The notes under the pieces were generated by a model that worked only from the letters and a program-made list of their open reading frames with translations, ran no database searches and was not told the origin of the DNA. Source: Promicromonospora umidemergens (GTDB taxonomy: Bacteria; Actinomycetota; Actinomycetes; Actinomycetales; Cellulomonadaceae). Taken from it: 64,000 bases of DNA. This document shows positions 1-8,751 of the stretch, piece by piece. The stretch covers positions 1 through 64,000 of the forward strand of contig NZ_JAMTCT010000023.1 of NCBI RefSeq assembly GCF_024171995.1, given 5' to 3'. The position numbers and the translations under genes were made by a program. Each line of letters starts with the position of its first letter. The stretch's first letter is position 1.

Positions 1-11
1 CGCGCTGGTTC

Positions 12-302
12 TCAGATGCCGGCAGCGAGCTGCGAGTCGGCGTCCTGCAGCGTCGTAGCGGCCTGCTCCAGGAACGAGGCCATACCCTCGATACCCTCGA
101 TGGCCTGCTTCGCGCCCGTCGTGAACTCCTCGTACGACTGCTGGAACTTGCCCGACGCCTGGTCCGTCTGGAAACCAGACGCCACCAGGTTGTTCACCTG
201 AGACGACAGGTTCGTCAGCGTGTCCATGACCTGCGACTGACCGTTACGCAGCTGACCGGCAGTACCCCGGAGCTCCTCGTACGTCACGTTCATGTTTGCC
301 AT
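12..302 (-). CDS. WXG100-family type VII secretion substrate
   Basis: This is a 96-residue all-helical protein of the size and helix-turn-helix hairpin pattern of ESAT-6/CFP-10-like (WXG100) proteins, which are exported as dimers by type VII secretion. The ATG at 302 is chosen because an AAGGGGA ribosome site lies just upstream; the frame stays open to 371 but that extension is Arg/Gly-rich and unlike the family. The turn where Trp-x-Gly normally sits reads Ala-Ser-Gly, so the Trp is missing, and Gln/Ser-rich helices follow. It stands alone behind its own predicted promoter and a TGGGTA-N4-TACCCA dyad at 387-402. The family call rests on length, composition and locus; the exact partner (self or the protein at 3571-3870) is unknown. 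Confidence 0.85.
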   Translation of the reverse strand: MANMNVTYEELRGTAGQLRNGQSQVMDTLTNLSSQVNNLVASGFQTDQASGKFQQSYEEFTTGAKQAIEGIEGMASFLEQAATTLQDADSQLAAGI

Positions 303-357
303 GAAGTTTCCCCTTCTCAGATCCCGGCCGGCCCCCACGGCCGATCCGACTACCCAG

Positions 358-402
358 ACCCTAACGGCCACCGACCCACCGGTCGATGGGTACAGCTACC
401 CA
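358..402 (-). promoter_or_regulatory. Predicted promoter and dyad operator of the WXG100 gene
   Basis: TGGGTA-CAGC-TACCCA at 387-402 is a perfect dyad, and its arms extend to 12 bp each (381-408). On the minus strand a TAGGGT -10-like hexamer lies at 358-363. The dyad centre is 31.5 bp upstream of the first base of that hexamer, about -43 from a presumed start site, which is a class II activator position. A further TGGGTA half-site lies at 351-356. The same dyad recurs at 3943, 26601 and 34270. Confidence 0.6.
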
Positions 403-521
403 TCGACCTTCGCGAACGGAAACACCGTCGAGGCGGCTGCACGAGGCCCCGCCGACCGCTAGGTTCGTCGGGCGCGGGGCACCAGCCGGAGCACGCGAGC
501 CGCACGACAGGAGCAGACGAC

Positions 522-779
522 ATGAACAAGAAGCAGGACGCAGCGAACGCCGCAGTCAACCGTTCCGCACGACCGGCGATGTACGCCTTTGTCGCCGCCA
601 TAGTGCTCTGCGTGGTCGGGGTGGTACTGGTCGGTACGGCACCTGACCTCTTCGCCGCGCTCGGAGGCTGGGTCACCGTCATCGTGATCCTGTTCCTCAT
701 CGCCGTCCTGGCCGGCCTCGCCATCGTGCGGAGCACGAACCGGAACGCCGACCGCACGGGCGACGGGCCCGACGCCTGA
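522..779 (+). CDS. Small two-helix membrane protein
   Basis: This 85-residue protein has a short charged N-terminus and two strongly hydrophobic segments (about residues 20-42 and 48-69), followed by a charged Arg/Asp-rich tail, so both ends are probably cytoplasmic. An AGGAGC ribosome site precedes the ATG. It is the only plus-strand gene in the first 34 kb and is divergent from the WXG100 gene, so the dyad at 387-402 lies in their shared upstream region and could control both. Small membrane proteins are common next to type VII loci, but I do not recognise a family here and assign no function. Confidence 0.65.
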   Translation: MNKKQDAANAAVNRSARPAMYAFVAAIVLCVVGVVLVGTAPDLFAALGGWVTVIVILFLIAVLAGLAIVRSTNRNADRTGDGPDA

Positions 780-797
780 CCGGTAGCCGCACAGGCC

Positions 798-1463
798 TCA
801 GACGGAGCTGGTCGCCTCCACCGGAAGGCTCGGTACGTCGCCCGACGCCTCGTCGTCGTCCAGGTACTGGATCGAGTCGACGATCTCGTCGAAGAGCACG
901 GCGAACGGTTCGGCCGACGGGATGTCCGAGACGTTCACGCGGACGAAGAGCATCTTCGCGGGATCGAGCGGATGCGGCATGTGGTACTCGAGGCGCATCG
1001 TGAGCACCTCGACCGCTTCCTCGCCCTCGCCGGCCTGCCCCTGTGTCATCTCGACGGCGCGAGCCGCCGGCCGGCCGTTGCGCTGCACCGCGACCTCGGC
1101 CTCCGGGAAGGCCAGCCGCAGCGCCCCGGCGTGGTCGCCGTCGGCCACCAGCGGGAGGGTCGCCTCCGGCCAGTCCTCGTCGACCATCAGCAGCGCTGCG
1201 GGGAACGGAACTCCCGGCGCGATCTCGAGCGACATGAGATAGGTGTGCACACCGATCGACGCGGCGTCCCGCGCGGTGCCGAACACCTCCTCCACGGCCT
1301 GCCGCCGCATGCGGGCGAGCCGGTCCGCCGGACCCACCTGGTCCCGGACCATGCGCTTGATGAAGGCCGCAGCCCGCTCCGGATCGTCCAGGGGGATGCT
1401 GACCCACGTCCCGGGCACGATCACACGCACCACGCCACCCAGCACCTTCACGTCCTGCGTCAT
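798..1463 (-). CDS. Unknown cytoplasmic protein, partner candidate of the 2092-3555 effector
   Basis: This 221-residue soluble protein has no signal peptide, membrane segment or recognised catalytic motif. It starts with ATG in a 4-base ATGA overlap with the stop of the preceding gene, so it is the last gene of a translationally coupled trio (2092-3555, 1460-2095, 798-1463). Its N-terminus (a short beta-rich stretch, then Pro-Gly-Thr-Trp and a helix) resembles that of its neighbour (Pro-Glu-Ser-Trp), suggesting the two are distant paralogs. In type VII loci, small soluble proteins coupled to a secreted protein gene are often chaperones or immunity proteins; that role is inferred from position only. 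Confidence 0.7.
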   Translation of the reverse strand: MTQDVKVLGGVVRVIVPGTWVSIPLDDPERAAAFIKRMVRDQVGPADRLARMRRQAVEEVFGTARDAASIGVHTYLMSLEIAPGVPFPAALLMVDEDWPEATLPLVADGDHAGALRLAFPEAEVAVQRNGRPAARAVEMTQGQAGEGEEAVEVLTMRLEYHMPHPLDPAKMLFVRVNVSDIPSAEPFAVLFDEIVDSIQYLDDDEASGDVPSLPVEATSSV

Positions 1464-2095
1464 GCTGCCTCCAGCTCCACGGCCAGTCCCGCGAGCAGGC
1501 CCAGCATCTCCTGCGGCATGTCATCGAACGTGCCGACACTGCGGGCGATCGCGGTCAGCTCGACCATGTCCGCACATCCGGCGGGGAAGACGCCGAGCAC
1601 CACGCGCTCTTCCAGGACCGCGGTGCCCTCGATGCCCAGATCACCGAAGTGGCTGATCATCGAGTGCATCCCGGTCACCTCACCCGCATCGGACGTGCCG
1701 TCGACCCGGCCGGCGAACGCGAAGTCGTGCTCCTCGGAGTTCTCGACGATCGACGCCAGCTGCGCAGCGAAGGCGTCGTGAGCGAGGTCCTGCTGGGCCG
1801 CCACCGTGACCATGGCGTCGACGGTGCCGAGCTCGGGGTGGCGCACGAGGACGGCGGTCTGCAGGCCACCGATCCGCGTGTCGACGACCGCCTTGCCGAC
1901 GTCGGCGAGCTGTTCGGCCAGGACGCCCGTCGCGTCGGCCGTCATCACGTCCGAACGCTCTGGCGTCGCCGCTTCCGCGACCAAGGACTCGGCCGTCGCG
2001 CGCGCCCAGCCGTCGATCTCGCCGGGCACCTCCGTCGGCACGACGTGCCAGGACTCGGGCAGGCGCAGCTCGAAGCCCGCGATCCGGTGGCTCAC
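1460..2095 (-). CDS. Unknown cytoplasmic protein, partner candidate of the 2092-3555 effector
   Basis: The predicted protein has 211 residues and begins at GTG 2095 in a GTGA overlap with the stop codon of the effector candidate; a second GTG at 2098 is equally possible, and the open frame further upstream is a shadow of the effector gene. It is acidic, rich in Ala/Val/Glu, and lacks signal peptide or membrane helices. Its opening beta-strand and Pro-Glu-Ser-Trp resemble the start of the downstream protein at 798-1463. It may be a chaperone or immunity factor for the hydrophobic upstream protein, but no known family is recognised. Confidence 0.7.
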   Translation of the reverse strand: MSHRIAGFELRLPESWHVVPTEVPGEIDGWARATAESLVAEAATPERSDVMTADATGVLAEQLADVGKAVVDTRIGGLQTAVLVRHPELGTVDAMVTVAAQQDLAHDAFAAQLASIVENSEEHDFAFAGRVDGTSDAGEVTGMHSMISHFGDLGIEGTAVLEERVVLGVFPAGCADMVELTAIARSVGTFDDMPQEMLGLLAGLAVELEAA

Positions 2096-3555
2096 CACTT
2101 GCCCGCCACGTAACCGTTGTTGCCCGTGACATCGCTGACGCCGGTGACCGCGTTGTTGATGTTGCCGGGCAGGCCGATGATCTTGCCCCACTCGCCGCCC
2201 GCCGGACCTGTGGCCATGGAGGCGCCGTCGCCGTAGATGCCCCAGCCGTCACCGCCGGAGATGCTGTTGCCGAGCTTGACCGCACCGTTGGTCAGGTTGG
2301 CGCCCTGGACGAAGACGGCGCCGACCGTCGCGATGCTCTGAGCGTTGCTCGTGGCCCGGTCGATCCGGAGCCCGGTCTGGCTGAAGTGCGTCATCATGTC
2401 CACGACGTCGTCGTTGCCCACGGCGAACCGCGCGGCGCCGTCCTTGTACGGCATGGGGAACTTGGCACCCTGCCAGGACTTGAACGCGTTCTTGTACAGG
2501 CCGTTCTTGACCATTCCGGCCACGGCCTTGTCGCCGGCGCCCCGGACGAACGGGGACTTGAGCACCTCGGTGACCCGCTGTCCCTTGGTCATGGCCATCG
2601 TCTTGCGCGAGGTCTTGAGCAGTGCCTTGCCGAACCGGGCCTTGGCAGCGGTGTTGCTCATCCGGCCGGCGGTCGACACGACCGAGCGCGCCTTGGCGTA
2701 CTTCGCGAACGAGCCGATCGCCTTGCCACCGAAGAGGCCGAGGACGCCGAGCCCCACGCCGGCCAGCATCGCACCGAAGCCGATCTCGCCCCGCGAGAAC
2801 TTCACGATGTTCTCGACGATCGCGATGATCGAGCCGATGGCGGCGAGCACCAGCAGGACCTGGCCGAGGATCGGCACCCAGGACAGGAAGATCGCCAGGA
2901 TGCCCGCGATGTCGCAGACGATCTTGAAGACCTTGTAGATGCCCTTGACGACGTTCTTGAACTTGTCCCAGCCGCTGTCCTTGAGGCCGTTGACCTTGTC
3001 TCCCGTCACGACCTCCTCGATCTTCGAGACGGCGCTGCGAGCGGCGGTGTCCTTGTCGCCGTGGCCGCCGTTCCACTCCGTCTCGGCCTGGGTGATCTGG
3101 CCCTGCAGGGTGCTCACCGCGTTGTTCGCGTTGGTCTGCGCCCGGTTCGCATCGGTCTTGTCGTCGTCGCTCGCGTCCTTCGGCAGGTCGTCGACGCCGT
3201 TCTCCGCGCTCTGCGCGGTGGCCTGCGCCGTCTCGAGGTCTGCCCGGAGGGTCTTGAGCCGTGCGGCGGCGGGGTCTGCCTCGTCCTTCGCGGACCGCAG
3301 CGCGGCACCGTACGTCGTCAGCGCCTCGCCGGTGTAGGAGTAGCGGTCCTTCGCCTTCTCGATGTCCTCGCGGACCTCGCCGGCGAGCTTACGAGTCTTC
3401 TCCATCGACTTGGCCGTCGTGTTGGTGTCGTCGACGATCTGCTGGAGCGTCGTCACCGACCGGGTGATGGCCTCCGCGAGCTCGGTGTACGACCGCCCCT
3501 TCGCCTGGACGGTGCCGGGCTCACCGTCGAGCTCCTCCCACTGCGTGTCGCTCAT
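2092..3555 (-). CDS. Putative type VII secreted effector with WXG/LXG-like N-terminus
   Basis: The product has 487 residues. Roughly residues 1-190 are polar, Lys/Glu/Ala/Gln-rich and helical with heptad character, like the N-terminal targeting domain of LXG or WXG-fusion effectors. Residues about 205-295 are hydrophobic and Gly-rich, with two or three possible membrane segments, and the C-terminal part is Gly/Asn-rich and ends in Trp. The gene lies 15 bp downstream of the WXG100-size gene at 3571-3870 and overlaps two small soluble-protein genes, the usual effector-partner arrangement. No nuclease, NAD-glycohydrolase or other toxin signature could be recognised. It could instead be a structural or pore-like component. 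Confidence 0.7.
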   Translation of the reverse strand: MSDTQWEELDGEPGTVQAKGRSYTELAEAITRSVTTLQQIVDDTNTTAKSMEKTRKLAGEVREDIEKAKDRYSYTGEALTTYGAALRSAKDEADPAAARLKTLRADLETAQATAQSAENGVDDLPKDASDDDKTDANRAQTNANNAVSTLQGQITQAETEWNGGHGDKDTAARSAVSKIEEVVTGDKVNGLKDSGWDKFKNVVKGIYKVFKIVCDIAGILAIFLSWVPILGQVLLVLAAIGSIIAIVENIVKFSRGEIGFGAMLAGVGLGVLGLFGGKAIGSFAKYAKARSVVSTAGRMSNTAAKARFGKALLKTSRKTMAMTKGQRVTEVLKSPFVRGAGDKAVAGMVKNGLYKNAFKSWQGAKFPMPYKDGAARFAVGNDDVVDMMTHFSQTGLRIDRATSNAQSIATVGAVFVQGANLTNGAVKLGNSISGGDGWGIYGDGASMATGPAGGEWGKIIGLPGNINNAVTGVSDVTGNNGYVAGKW

Positions 3556-3570
3556 CGTTGTTGCTCTCCC

Positions 3571-3870
3571 CTACTTCGCTGCCGCGTCTTCGAGCGCCTT
3601 GCCGAGCTCGTTGTCGATCTGTTTGAACGTGTCCGCGATCTGACCGATGATGTCGGACAGCTTCTTGACGTTCTCGAGCATCTCGCCGCGCTTGATCTCC
3701 CACTTGTCCGCGAACTCGTTCACGCGGTCACGCAGCTCGTCATGGCCGGTCGCGTCGGCAGCCGCCTGCGCGTTGCCGTCGGCGTTCTCCAGCTCGCTGG
3801 TGATGGTCTTGAGATCTTCCTTGAGCGTGGTGAGCTGATCCATGTCGATCGAGAGATCGTAGCCAGCCAT
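3571..3870 (-). CDS. WXG100-like protein, probable type VII substrate
   Basis: This 99-residue helical hairpin is rich in Asp, Glu and Lys. Helix 1 spans about residues 10-40, the turn contains Ala-Thr-Gly in place of Trp-x-Gly, and helix 2 contains an aromatic-charged stretch (FADKWEIKRGEM). This matches the small helical proteins encoded beside EssC/EccC ATPases. The gene is followed after 15 bp by the effector candidate, which it may escort as a heterodimer. It is preceded by a 135-bp gap holding the second copy of the TGGGTA-N4-TACCCA dyad and a TACGGT -10-like element. The exact family is unproven; length and context carry the call. Confidence 0.8.
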   Translation of the reverse strand: MAGYDLSIDMDQLTTLKEDLKTITSELENADGNAQAAADATGHDELRDRVNEFADKWEIKRGEMLENVKKLSDIIGQIADTFKQIDNELGKALEDAAAK

Positions 3871-3912
3871 CGTTCATCCTGCTTTCTCGCGTCAGGTCTC
3901 ACGTCTGGCAGA

Positions 3913-3958
3913 ACCGTACCCGCGCGGCCGACGAAGCGGCCATGGGTAGCACTCCCCA
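3913..3958 (-). promoter_or_regulatory. Predicted promoter and dyad operator of the second WXG100-like gene
   Basis: TGGGTA-GCAC-TCCCCA at 3943-3958 is the same 16-bp dyad with one changed arm base. Taken with a different spacing it forms perfect 12-bp arms (3935-3946 and 3955-3966). A TACGGT -10-like hexamer lies at 3913-3918, its first base 32.5 bp from the dyad centre. The hairpin also sits just downstream of the ATPase gene that ends at 4006, so it could act as a terminator too. Confidence 0.55.
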
Positions 3959-4005
3959 TGGCCGCTCCGCCGACCGCGCGCCGGTCAGCCGTCAGAGGTC
4001 GCCGG

Positions 4006-7000
4006 TCAGCCGTCCGTCCCGAGCACGAGCGGCACCTGCACCCGCAGGCTCTTCCCCCGCGCGATCCAGGCACCGCGCCCGGGCGGGAACTCGCCCTTCG
4101 CGGCACGCGGGAGCGTGGTCTTGAGGATCGTGTCGCCGTCCATGTTCTCCGGCTGCAGCAGCAGACCGCGGCGCCCGCTCTTGACCTCCGAGAGCAGCGG
4201 CCAGGTAGCGCCCCACGACCCCGTCTCGGCCTCGGCCACCAGCAGGTGGTCCGACTTCTTGATGGCCTTGGTGAGGTCCTGGATCGGCTTGTCGGCCGGG
4301 GTCTGCAGGTACTCGTTGATGCCCTCGATCATGACGACGACGCCGGGTGCGGTGTCCTCGTCCTGCACGGCGGCGAGCAGGTCCTTCGCCATCTCGGCGA
4401 CCTTGTCCACGCCGGTCGCGACGTCGGCCCAGGCGATCTCGCCCGCGATCGCCGACCGCGACTGCCCGAACAGGTAGAGCCGCGCGCCCGGGTTGGCCCG
4501 CTGGACCGCCCGTGCGATGTGCACCAGCGCGTTCGAGCGGCCGGCCCCCGGGGGACCCGCCACGACGAGGGTGCCCGTCGGGTCGAAGGGCAGCGGCTCC
4601 AGCGCGATGTTGTCGAGGCCGATCACCGGCTGACCGTTCACCGACGGCGGCAGCTCCCGTGCCGAGTACTCGGCAGGCAGCACCTTGACCGCCGGTGCCG
4701 GGCGGACGCCCGCCCGTCGCATCGACTCGGCGAGCCGGTCGGTGGCGAGCGCCTGCTCCTGCACCGACTTGGTGCCACCGACCACGGCCACCTGGACCTC
4801 GAGGGAGTCGACGACGGCGCGCCCGCTGGGCGACGTCGGCGTGACGATGTCCCGCGGTGCGTTGAAGGCTAGATACCCGTCGTCGGTCATGCGCAGCAGG
4901 ATGTTGCGCTGCACAAGGGACCGCACGTACGTGGGCACGGCACCCGACCGGTCGGCCGTGAAGATGACGTGGATGCCCAGCCCGCGCCCGTCGTTCAGGA
5001 TGTCGCGGAACGCCTCGAACCACTCGGAACGTCCAGCGCCCACCTCGTAGTCGTCGCGGAAGTTGGCGAACCCGTCCACGAGCAGCAGGATGCGCGGCAC
5101 GTCCTGACGGCCGGTCGCCTGGCGGTACTCCGTGACGCTCGCCGCGTTCACCGCTGCGAACGCCTCGCCACGGCGCAGCAGCTCGTCGCGCAGCATCCGC
5201 ATCAGGCCCACCACCCGCTCGGTGTCGTCACCCTTCGCGATGGTGCCGACGTGCGGCAGGGACTCCAGCATGCGCAGCGCGCCGGCGGCGAAGTCCAGGC
5301 CGTACACGTGCACGGGGCCGCCACGCGGCGTGATGCCCGCGACCGCGGCGAGCGTGCGCAGCGTGGTCGACTTGCCGGAACCACCGGTGCCGTAGACGCC
5401 GAGGTGGCCGTCCTGGTCCGGGTGGAAGTACTGCGGTGCCTGCGCCTGACGCTCCGGGATGTCGGCCACGCCGATGAGGAGCTCCGTGTCCGTGCGCTGG
5501 TACAGACGGGTGAGGTCGTAGACGTCGGCGAGCGAGTCCAGCCACGGGCGGCGCGGGATCGGGAGGCGGCCGCGCTCGAACGCCTCCTGGACCCGAGCGA
5601 CCAGACGCTGCTGGTCGTTGGGTCCGAGGTCCTTCTCCTCGACCGAGGCGTCGGACTCGACGACCGGCTCCTCCCACTTCTCCTCGCGACCGAAGTGCAG
5701 GCGCGCGACCTCCACCTTGGCGTGCTCGGGCGCCCGCGTGCTCCACGCACCGGCGTAGCCGGACTGGAAGGCCTGCACGCGACCCGGTCCGGTCTTGACG
5801 AGCCCGCGGCCAGGGATCGACGGGTCGACGAACGCGGCGTCCTTCACGTCGACGACGTCGGAGGAGTCCGACTCGTCGGCCATGCGGAGCGCCACGCGCA
5901 TGTTCGTGTTGGCGCGCAGGTTGTCCTTGATGACGCCGGCCGGGCGCTGGGTGGCCATGATCAGGTGGATACCGAGCGAACGGCCACGCTGGGCGACGTC
6001 GACGACGCCGTCCACGAACTCGGGGACGTCGCCAACGAGGGCCGCGAACTCGTCGATCACGATGACCAGCGCGGGCGGGGTCTCCGGGTCGCCGCGCTTC
6101 TCGAGCTCGAGGAGGTCCTTCGCCTTCTTGCGGTTGAAGAGGTGCTCCCGGTAGTGCAGCTCGGCCCGCAGGCTCGTGATGGCGCGCAGCACGAGGTGCG
6201 GCGACAGGTCGGTCACGAGGCCCACGCAGTGCGGCAGCTGGACGCAGTCGGCGAAGGCCGAACCGCCCTTGTAGTCCACGAACAGGAACGTCACGCGGTC
6301 GGGGCTGTACTCAGCGGCCATCGCGAGCACCCAGGCCTGGAGGAACTCCGACTTGCCGGCACCGGTGGTACCACCGACCAGGGCGTGCGGTCCCTGGCTG
6401 CGCAGGTCGAGGTGCTGGGCGTCCACACCGGCCGAGCCGACGATCGCCCGCAGGGAACCGGGACGCTTGCGCTGCACACCGTGGCCCGTGCGGTCGTAGA
6501 CCGACAGGTTCTGGCGCCAGCGCTCCATCACGGCGTCAGGGTTCTCGAACAGGTCGTGGCCCAACAGCGCAGGCATCGTGATCGAGCGCGGCAGGTCGGA
6601 GGCGTCCTCGACGATCGCGCCGGCGTCGAACACGGGGGCCAGGCGGCGGCCGTACTCCAGCGCCGTCTTGCCCTCCACCTCCTCCAGCACGATGTCGTCG
6701 ACCCAGCGGCCCAGACGCACCATGCCGACGCGCGGGCCCTCCTGGCCCACCTCCACGAACGTGCGGCACGCGGCGGGCAGGCCCGACGTGTCCGCGGAGA
6801 TCCACAGCGGGTAGACGCCCGCGTCGGCGCCCATCTCGGCGAGCTGGATGAGGCGTGCGCGATCCACGTCGATGTCGTCCGAGATGACCACGATCACCGC
6901 GGGAACAGGGGACTTGGTGCCGGTGTCGGCCTTGCTCTTGTCACCGATCTCGCCGCCGCGCTCCAGGGCGGCGGCGTCCTCGGCGATGGCGCCACGGCGC

Positions 7001-8484
7001 TGCCCCCCGCGGGCCGCCTTCAGGCGCGTGGAGATGAGCTCCTCGAGCTGCGCCAGCAGTCGCTGCGCACCCGAGGCGGAGTCCGCCAGGTGGTGGCCCT
7101 CGACCGGGCTGTGGGCCGACGACGTGTGCGGGATCCAGGTGAGCCACTGCAGGTGCTGGGTCCACACGGGGCTGACGATGCTCGTCACGACCAGCTCTGC
7201 GGGCGAGTGCAGGCCGGTGAGCTGCAGGAGCACGGCGTTGAGCGAGCCGACGACGCGGGCCGGCGGGCCGGCGAAGCCGAGCGCACCGGCGTCGTACAGG
7301 TTCTCGACGACGGGAACGCCGTCGACGTCCTTGTACTGGTCCACCAGCTTGTCGAGTACGTCCTGGTACTCCTTCATCAGCTGGCCCTTGCCGCCGGACT
7401 TCACGCTGTTGCGCGACGGCATGGTGCCGAGACCGAAGCGGACGTTGAGGAAGCCCCAGTGCTCCGGACGGCGGGTCCACAGCAGGGGGCCGTGCCGCAT
7501 CGCCTCGACGTAGACGTGCTGGGTGGCCGGCGCCTCCCGGAGGCGGACCGAGCGCTCGGTCTCCTTCTCCTCCTTGAGGACCTCCCGCAGCGAGGACAGC
7601 CGCTCCTCGAACCGCGCGACGTCCCGCTCCAGGCGCTTGCGCTTCTGCCGCTTCTGCGTGACGTGGTTGCCGATCATCATCAGCGGCGCCATCAGCACGA
7701 ACAGGAGCGACATGGGCCGCTGCGTCGCGACGAACATGGCGCCACCCATGAGGACCGGGGCCAGCAGCGCGAGGAACGGGAACTCCGACGGCTCGGTCTC
7801 CTTCGGCGCCTCCGGGGACTCGAACTCCTCGCCCTTGTAGCGCGCCTCGACCCGCGGCGACCGCGTGAACGCGACCGGGCCGGCCTTTGGCGTGACACCC
7901 GTGATGGTGCTCGGCCGACGGCTCTCGATCGTGACGGTGGTGTCGCCGAGCACCACGCGCTGCGAGCCCTCGATGCGCAGGCGCTGCACGTGCGCGCCGT
8001 CCACCAGGATGCCGTTCGCGGAACCCAGGTCGACGACCTCGACGTCGTCCGACACGTCGAGCCGGAGGTGCTGCTTCGACACCATCGAGTCGTCGACCAC
8101 GACGTCGCACTCCTGCGAGCGGCCCAGCACCCACGAACCCTCCGTGAGCTCGACGGTACCGCCGCCCTCGATGCGGACGGCCGCGCGGACGGCGTCCGAC
8201 CCCGGGTAGTCGAAGCCCGGCATGGCCTGCTCCACCGAGGCCACGAAGGCCCCTGACCCGATCCACGCCTCACCGAGCGCCGCGTCCGCGGGCAGCCGGA
8301 CCGGCCGGTCCTGGCCCGGGAGCTGCGCCTCCAGCGTGCGGGACCGCCCCTGGGCGCCGGGCGCCGTCGGGTCCACCCTGGCGATCGTGTCGGCGATCTC
8401 GCCGATCCGAGCACCAGCGTCCGCAGTGACCACTACATCGTCGTGGCTACCGTCCGAACGTACGAGCGTCACCTTGACGCGCAT
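4006..8484 (-). CDS. Type VII secretion FtsK/SpoIIIE-like ATPase with N-terminal FHA domain (EssC/EccC class)
   Basis: The 1492-residue protein has a short beta-grasp-like start (residues 1-60), a forkhead-associated domain (about 110-170, with LGRS, SKQHLRL and SANG motifs), two adjacent membrane helices (about 238-276), then three FtsK/SpoIIIE ATPase modules. P-loops are GTTGAGKS (Lys about 711), GTGGSGKST (Lys about 1038) and GPPGAGRS, where Arg about 1316 replaces Lys. Only the first module has an intact Walker B (VIVIDEF near 809); the others read VDGF and MIEG. It should be the membrane motor that exports the WXG100-like proteins. FHA plus membrane pair plus ATPases is the firmicute EssC layout, not mycobacterial EccC. 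GGAGGA precedes the ATG. EccB, EccD, EccE and MycP homologs are absent from the window. Confidence 0.93.
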   Translation of the reverse strand: MRVKVTLVRSDGSHDDVVVTADAGARIGEIADTIARVDPTAPGAQGRSRTLEAQLPGQDRPVRLPADAALGEAWIGSGAFVASVEQAMPGFDYPGSDAVRAAVRIEGGGTVELTEGSWVLGRSQECDVVVDDSMVSKQHLRLDVSDDVEVVDLGSANGILVDGAHVQRLRIEGSQRVVLGDTTVTIESRRPSTITGVTPKAGPVAFTRSPRVEARYKGEEFESPEAPKETEPSEFPFLALLAPVLMGGAMFVATQRPMSLLFVLMAPLMMIGNHVTQKRQKRKRLERDVARFEERLSSLREVLKEEKETERSVRLREAPATQHVYVEAMRHGPLLWTRRPEHWGFLNVRFGLGTMPSRNSVKSGGKGQLMKEYQDVLDKLVDQYKDVDGVPVVENLYDAGALGFAGPPARVVGSLNAVLLQLTGLHSPAELVVTSIVSPVWTQHLQWLTWIPHTSSAHSPVEGHHLADSASGAQRLLAQLEELISTRLKAARGGQRRGAIAEDAAALERGGEIGDKSKADTGTKSPVPAVIVVISDDIDVDRARLIQLAEMGADAGVYPLWISADTSGLPAACRTFVEVGQEGPRVGMVRLGRWVDDIVLEEVEGKTALEYGRRLAPVFDAGAIVEDASDLPRSITMPALLGHDLFENPDAVMERWRQNLSVYDRTGHGVQRKRPGSLRAIVGSAGVDAQHLDLRSQGPHALVGGTTGAGKSEFLQAWVLAMAAEYSPDRVTFLFVDYKGGSAFADCVQLPHCVGLVTDLSPHLVLRAITSLRAELHYREHLFNRKKAKDLLELEKRGDPETPPALVIVIDEFAALVGDVPEFVDGVVDVAQRGRSLGIHLIMATQRPAGVIKDNLRANTNMRVALRMADESDSSDVVDVKDAAFVDPSIPGRGLVKTGPGRVQAFQSGYAGAWSTRAPEHAKVEVARLHFGREEKWEEPVVESDASVEEKDLGPNDQQRLVARVQEAFERGRLPIPRRPWLDSLADVYDLTRLYQRTDTELLIGVADIPERQAQAPQYFHPDQDGHLGVYGTGGSGKSTTLRTLAAVAGITPRGGPVHVYGLDFAAGALRMLESLPHVGTIAKGDDTERVVGLMRMLRDELLRRGEAFAAVNAASVTEYRQATGRQDVPRILLLVDGFANFRDDYEVGAGRSEWFEAFRDILNDGRGLGIHVIFTADRSGAVPTYVRSLVQRNILLRMTDDGYLAFNAPRDIVTPTSPSGRAVVDSLEVQVAVVGGTKSVQEQALATDRLAESMRRAGVRPAPAVKVLPAEYSARELPPSVNGQPVIGLDNIALEPLPFDPTGTLVVAGPPGAGRSNALVHIARAVQRANPGARLYLFGQSRSAIAGEIAWADVATGVDKVAEMAKDLLAAVQDEDTAPGVVVMIEGINEYLQTPADKPIQDLTKAIKKSDHLLVAEAETGSWGATWPLLSEVKSGRRGLLLQPENMDGDTILKTTLPRAAKGEFPPGRGAWIARGKSLRVQVPLVLGTDG

Positions 8485-8496
8485 GAATCCTCCCCA

Positions 8497-8751
8497 TCAC
8501 TTCTTCTTGTTCTGGGGGCCGCCGACGACGGCGCCCACCATCCCACCGACCACGGCACCACCGGCCGCGATCAGCCACGTGGACCCCGTCATGAGGACGC
8601 GCCAGAGAGCGCGCCAGGGGTCCAGGAAGTCACCTGTACCGGTGCCGGTGAACAGCACCGTGCCAAAAACTACGAGCACCCAGACGATCAGCCCGCCGCC
8701 GATGGCTCCCGCCACCACGAGCTCGGGCCGGCTGCGCGCGGGTCTGCTCAT
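8497..8751 (-). CDS. Small two-helix membrane protein of the T7SS locus
   Basis: This 84-residue protein has two hydrophobic segments (about residues 11-34 and 56-78), a basic N-terminus and a basic Lys-rich C-terminus, so both termini are probably cytoplasmic. It starts in an ATGA overlap with the FHA-like gene upstream and ends 12 bp before the ATPase gene, so the three are translationally linked. A structural or assembly role beside the secretion ATPase is plausible, but no family is recognised. Confidence 0.75.
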   Translation of the reverse strand: MSRPARSRPELVVAGAIGGGLIVWVLVVFGTVLFTGTGTGDFLDPWRALWRVLMTGSTWLIAAGGAVVGGMVGAVVGGPQNKKK

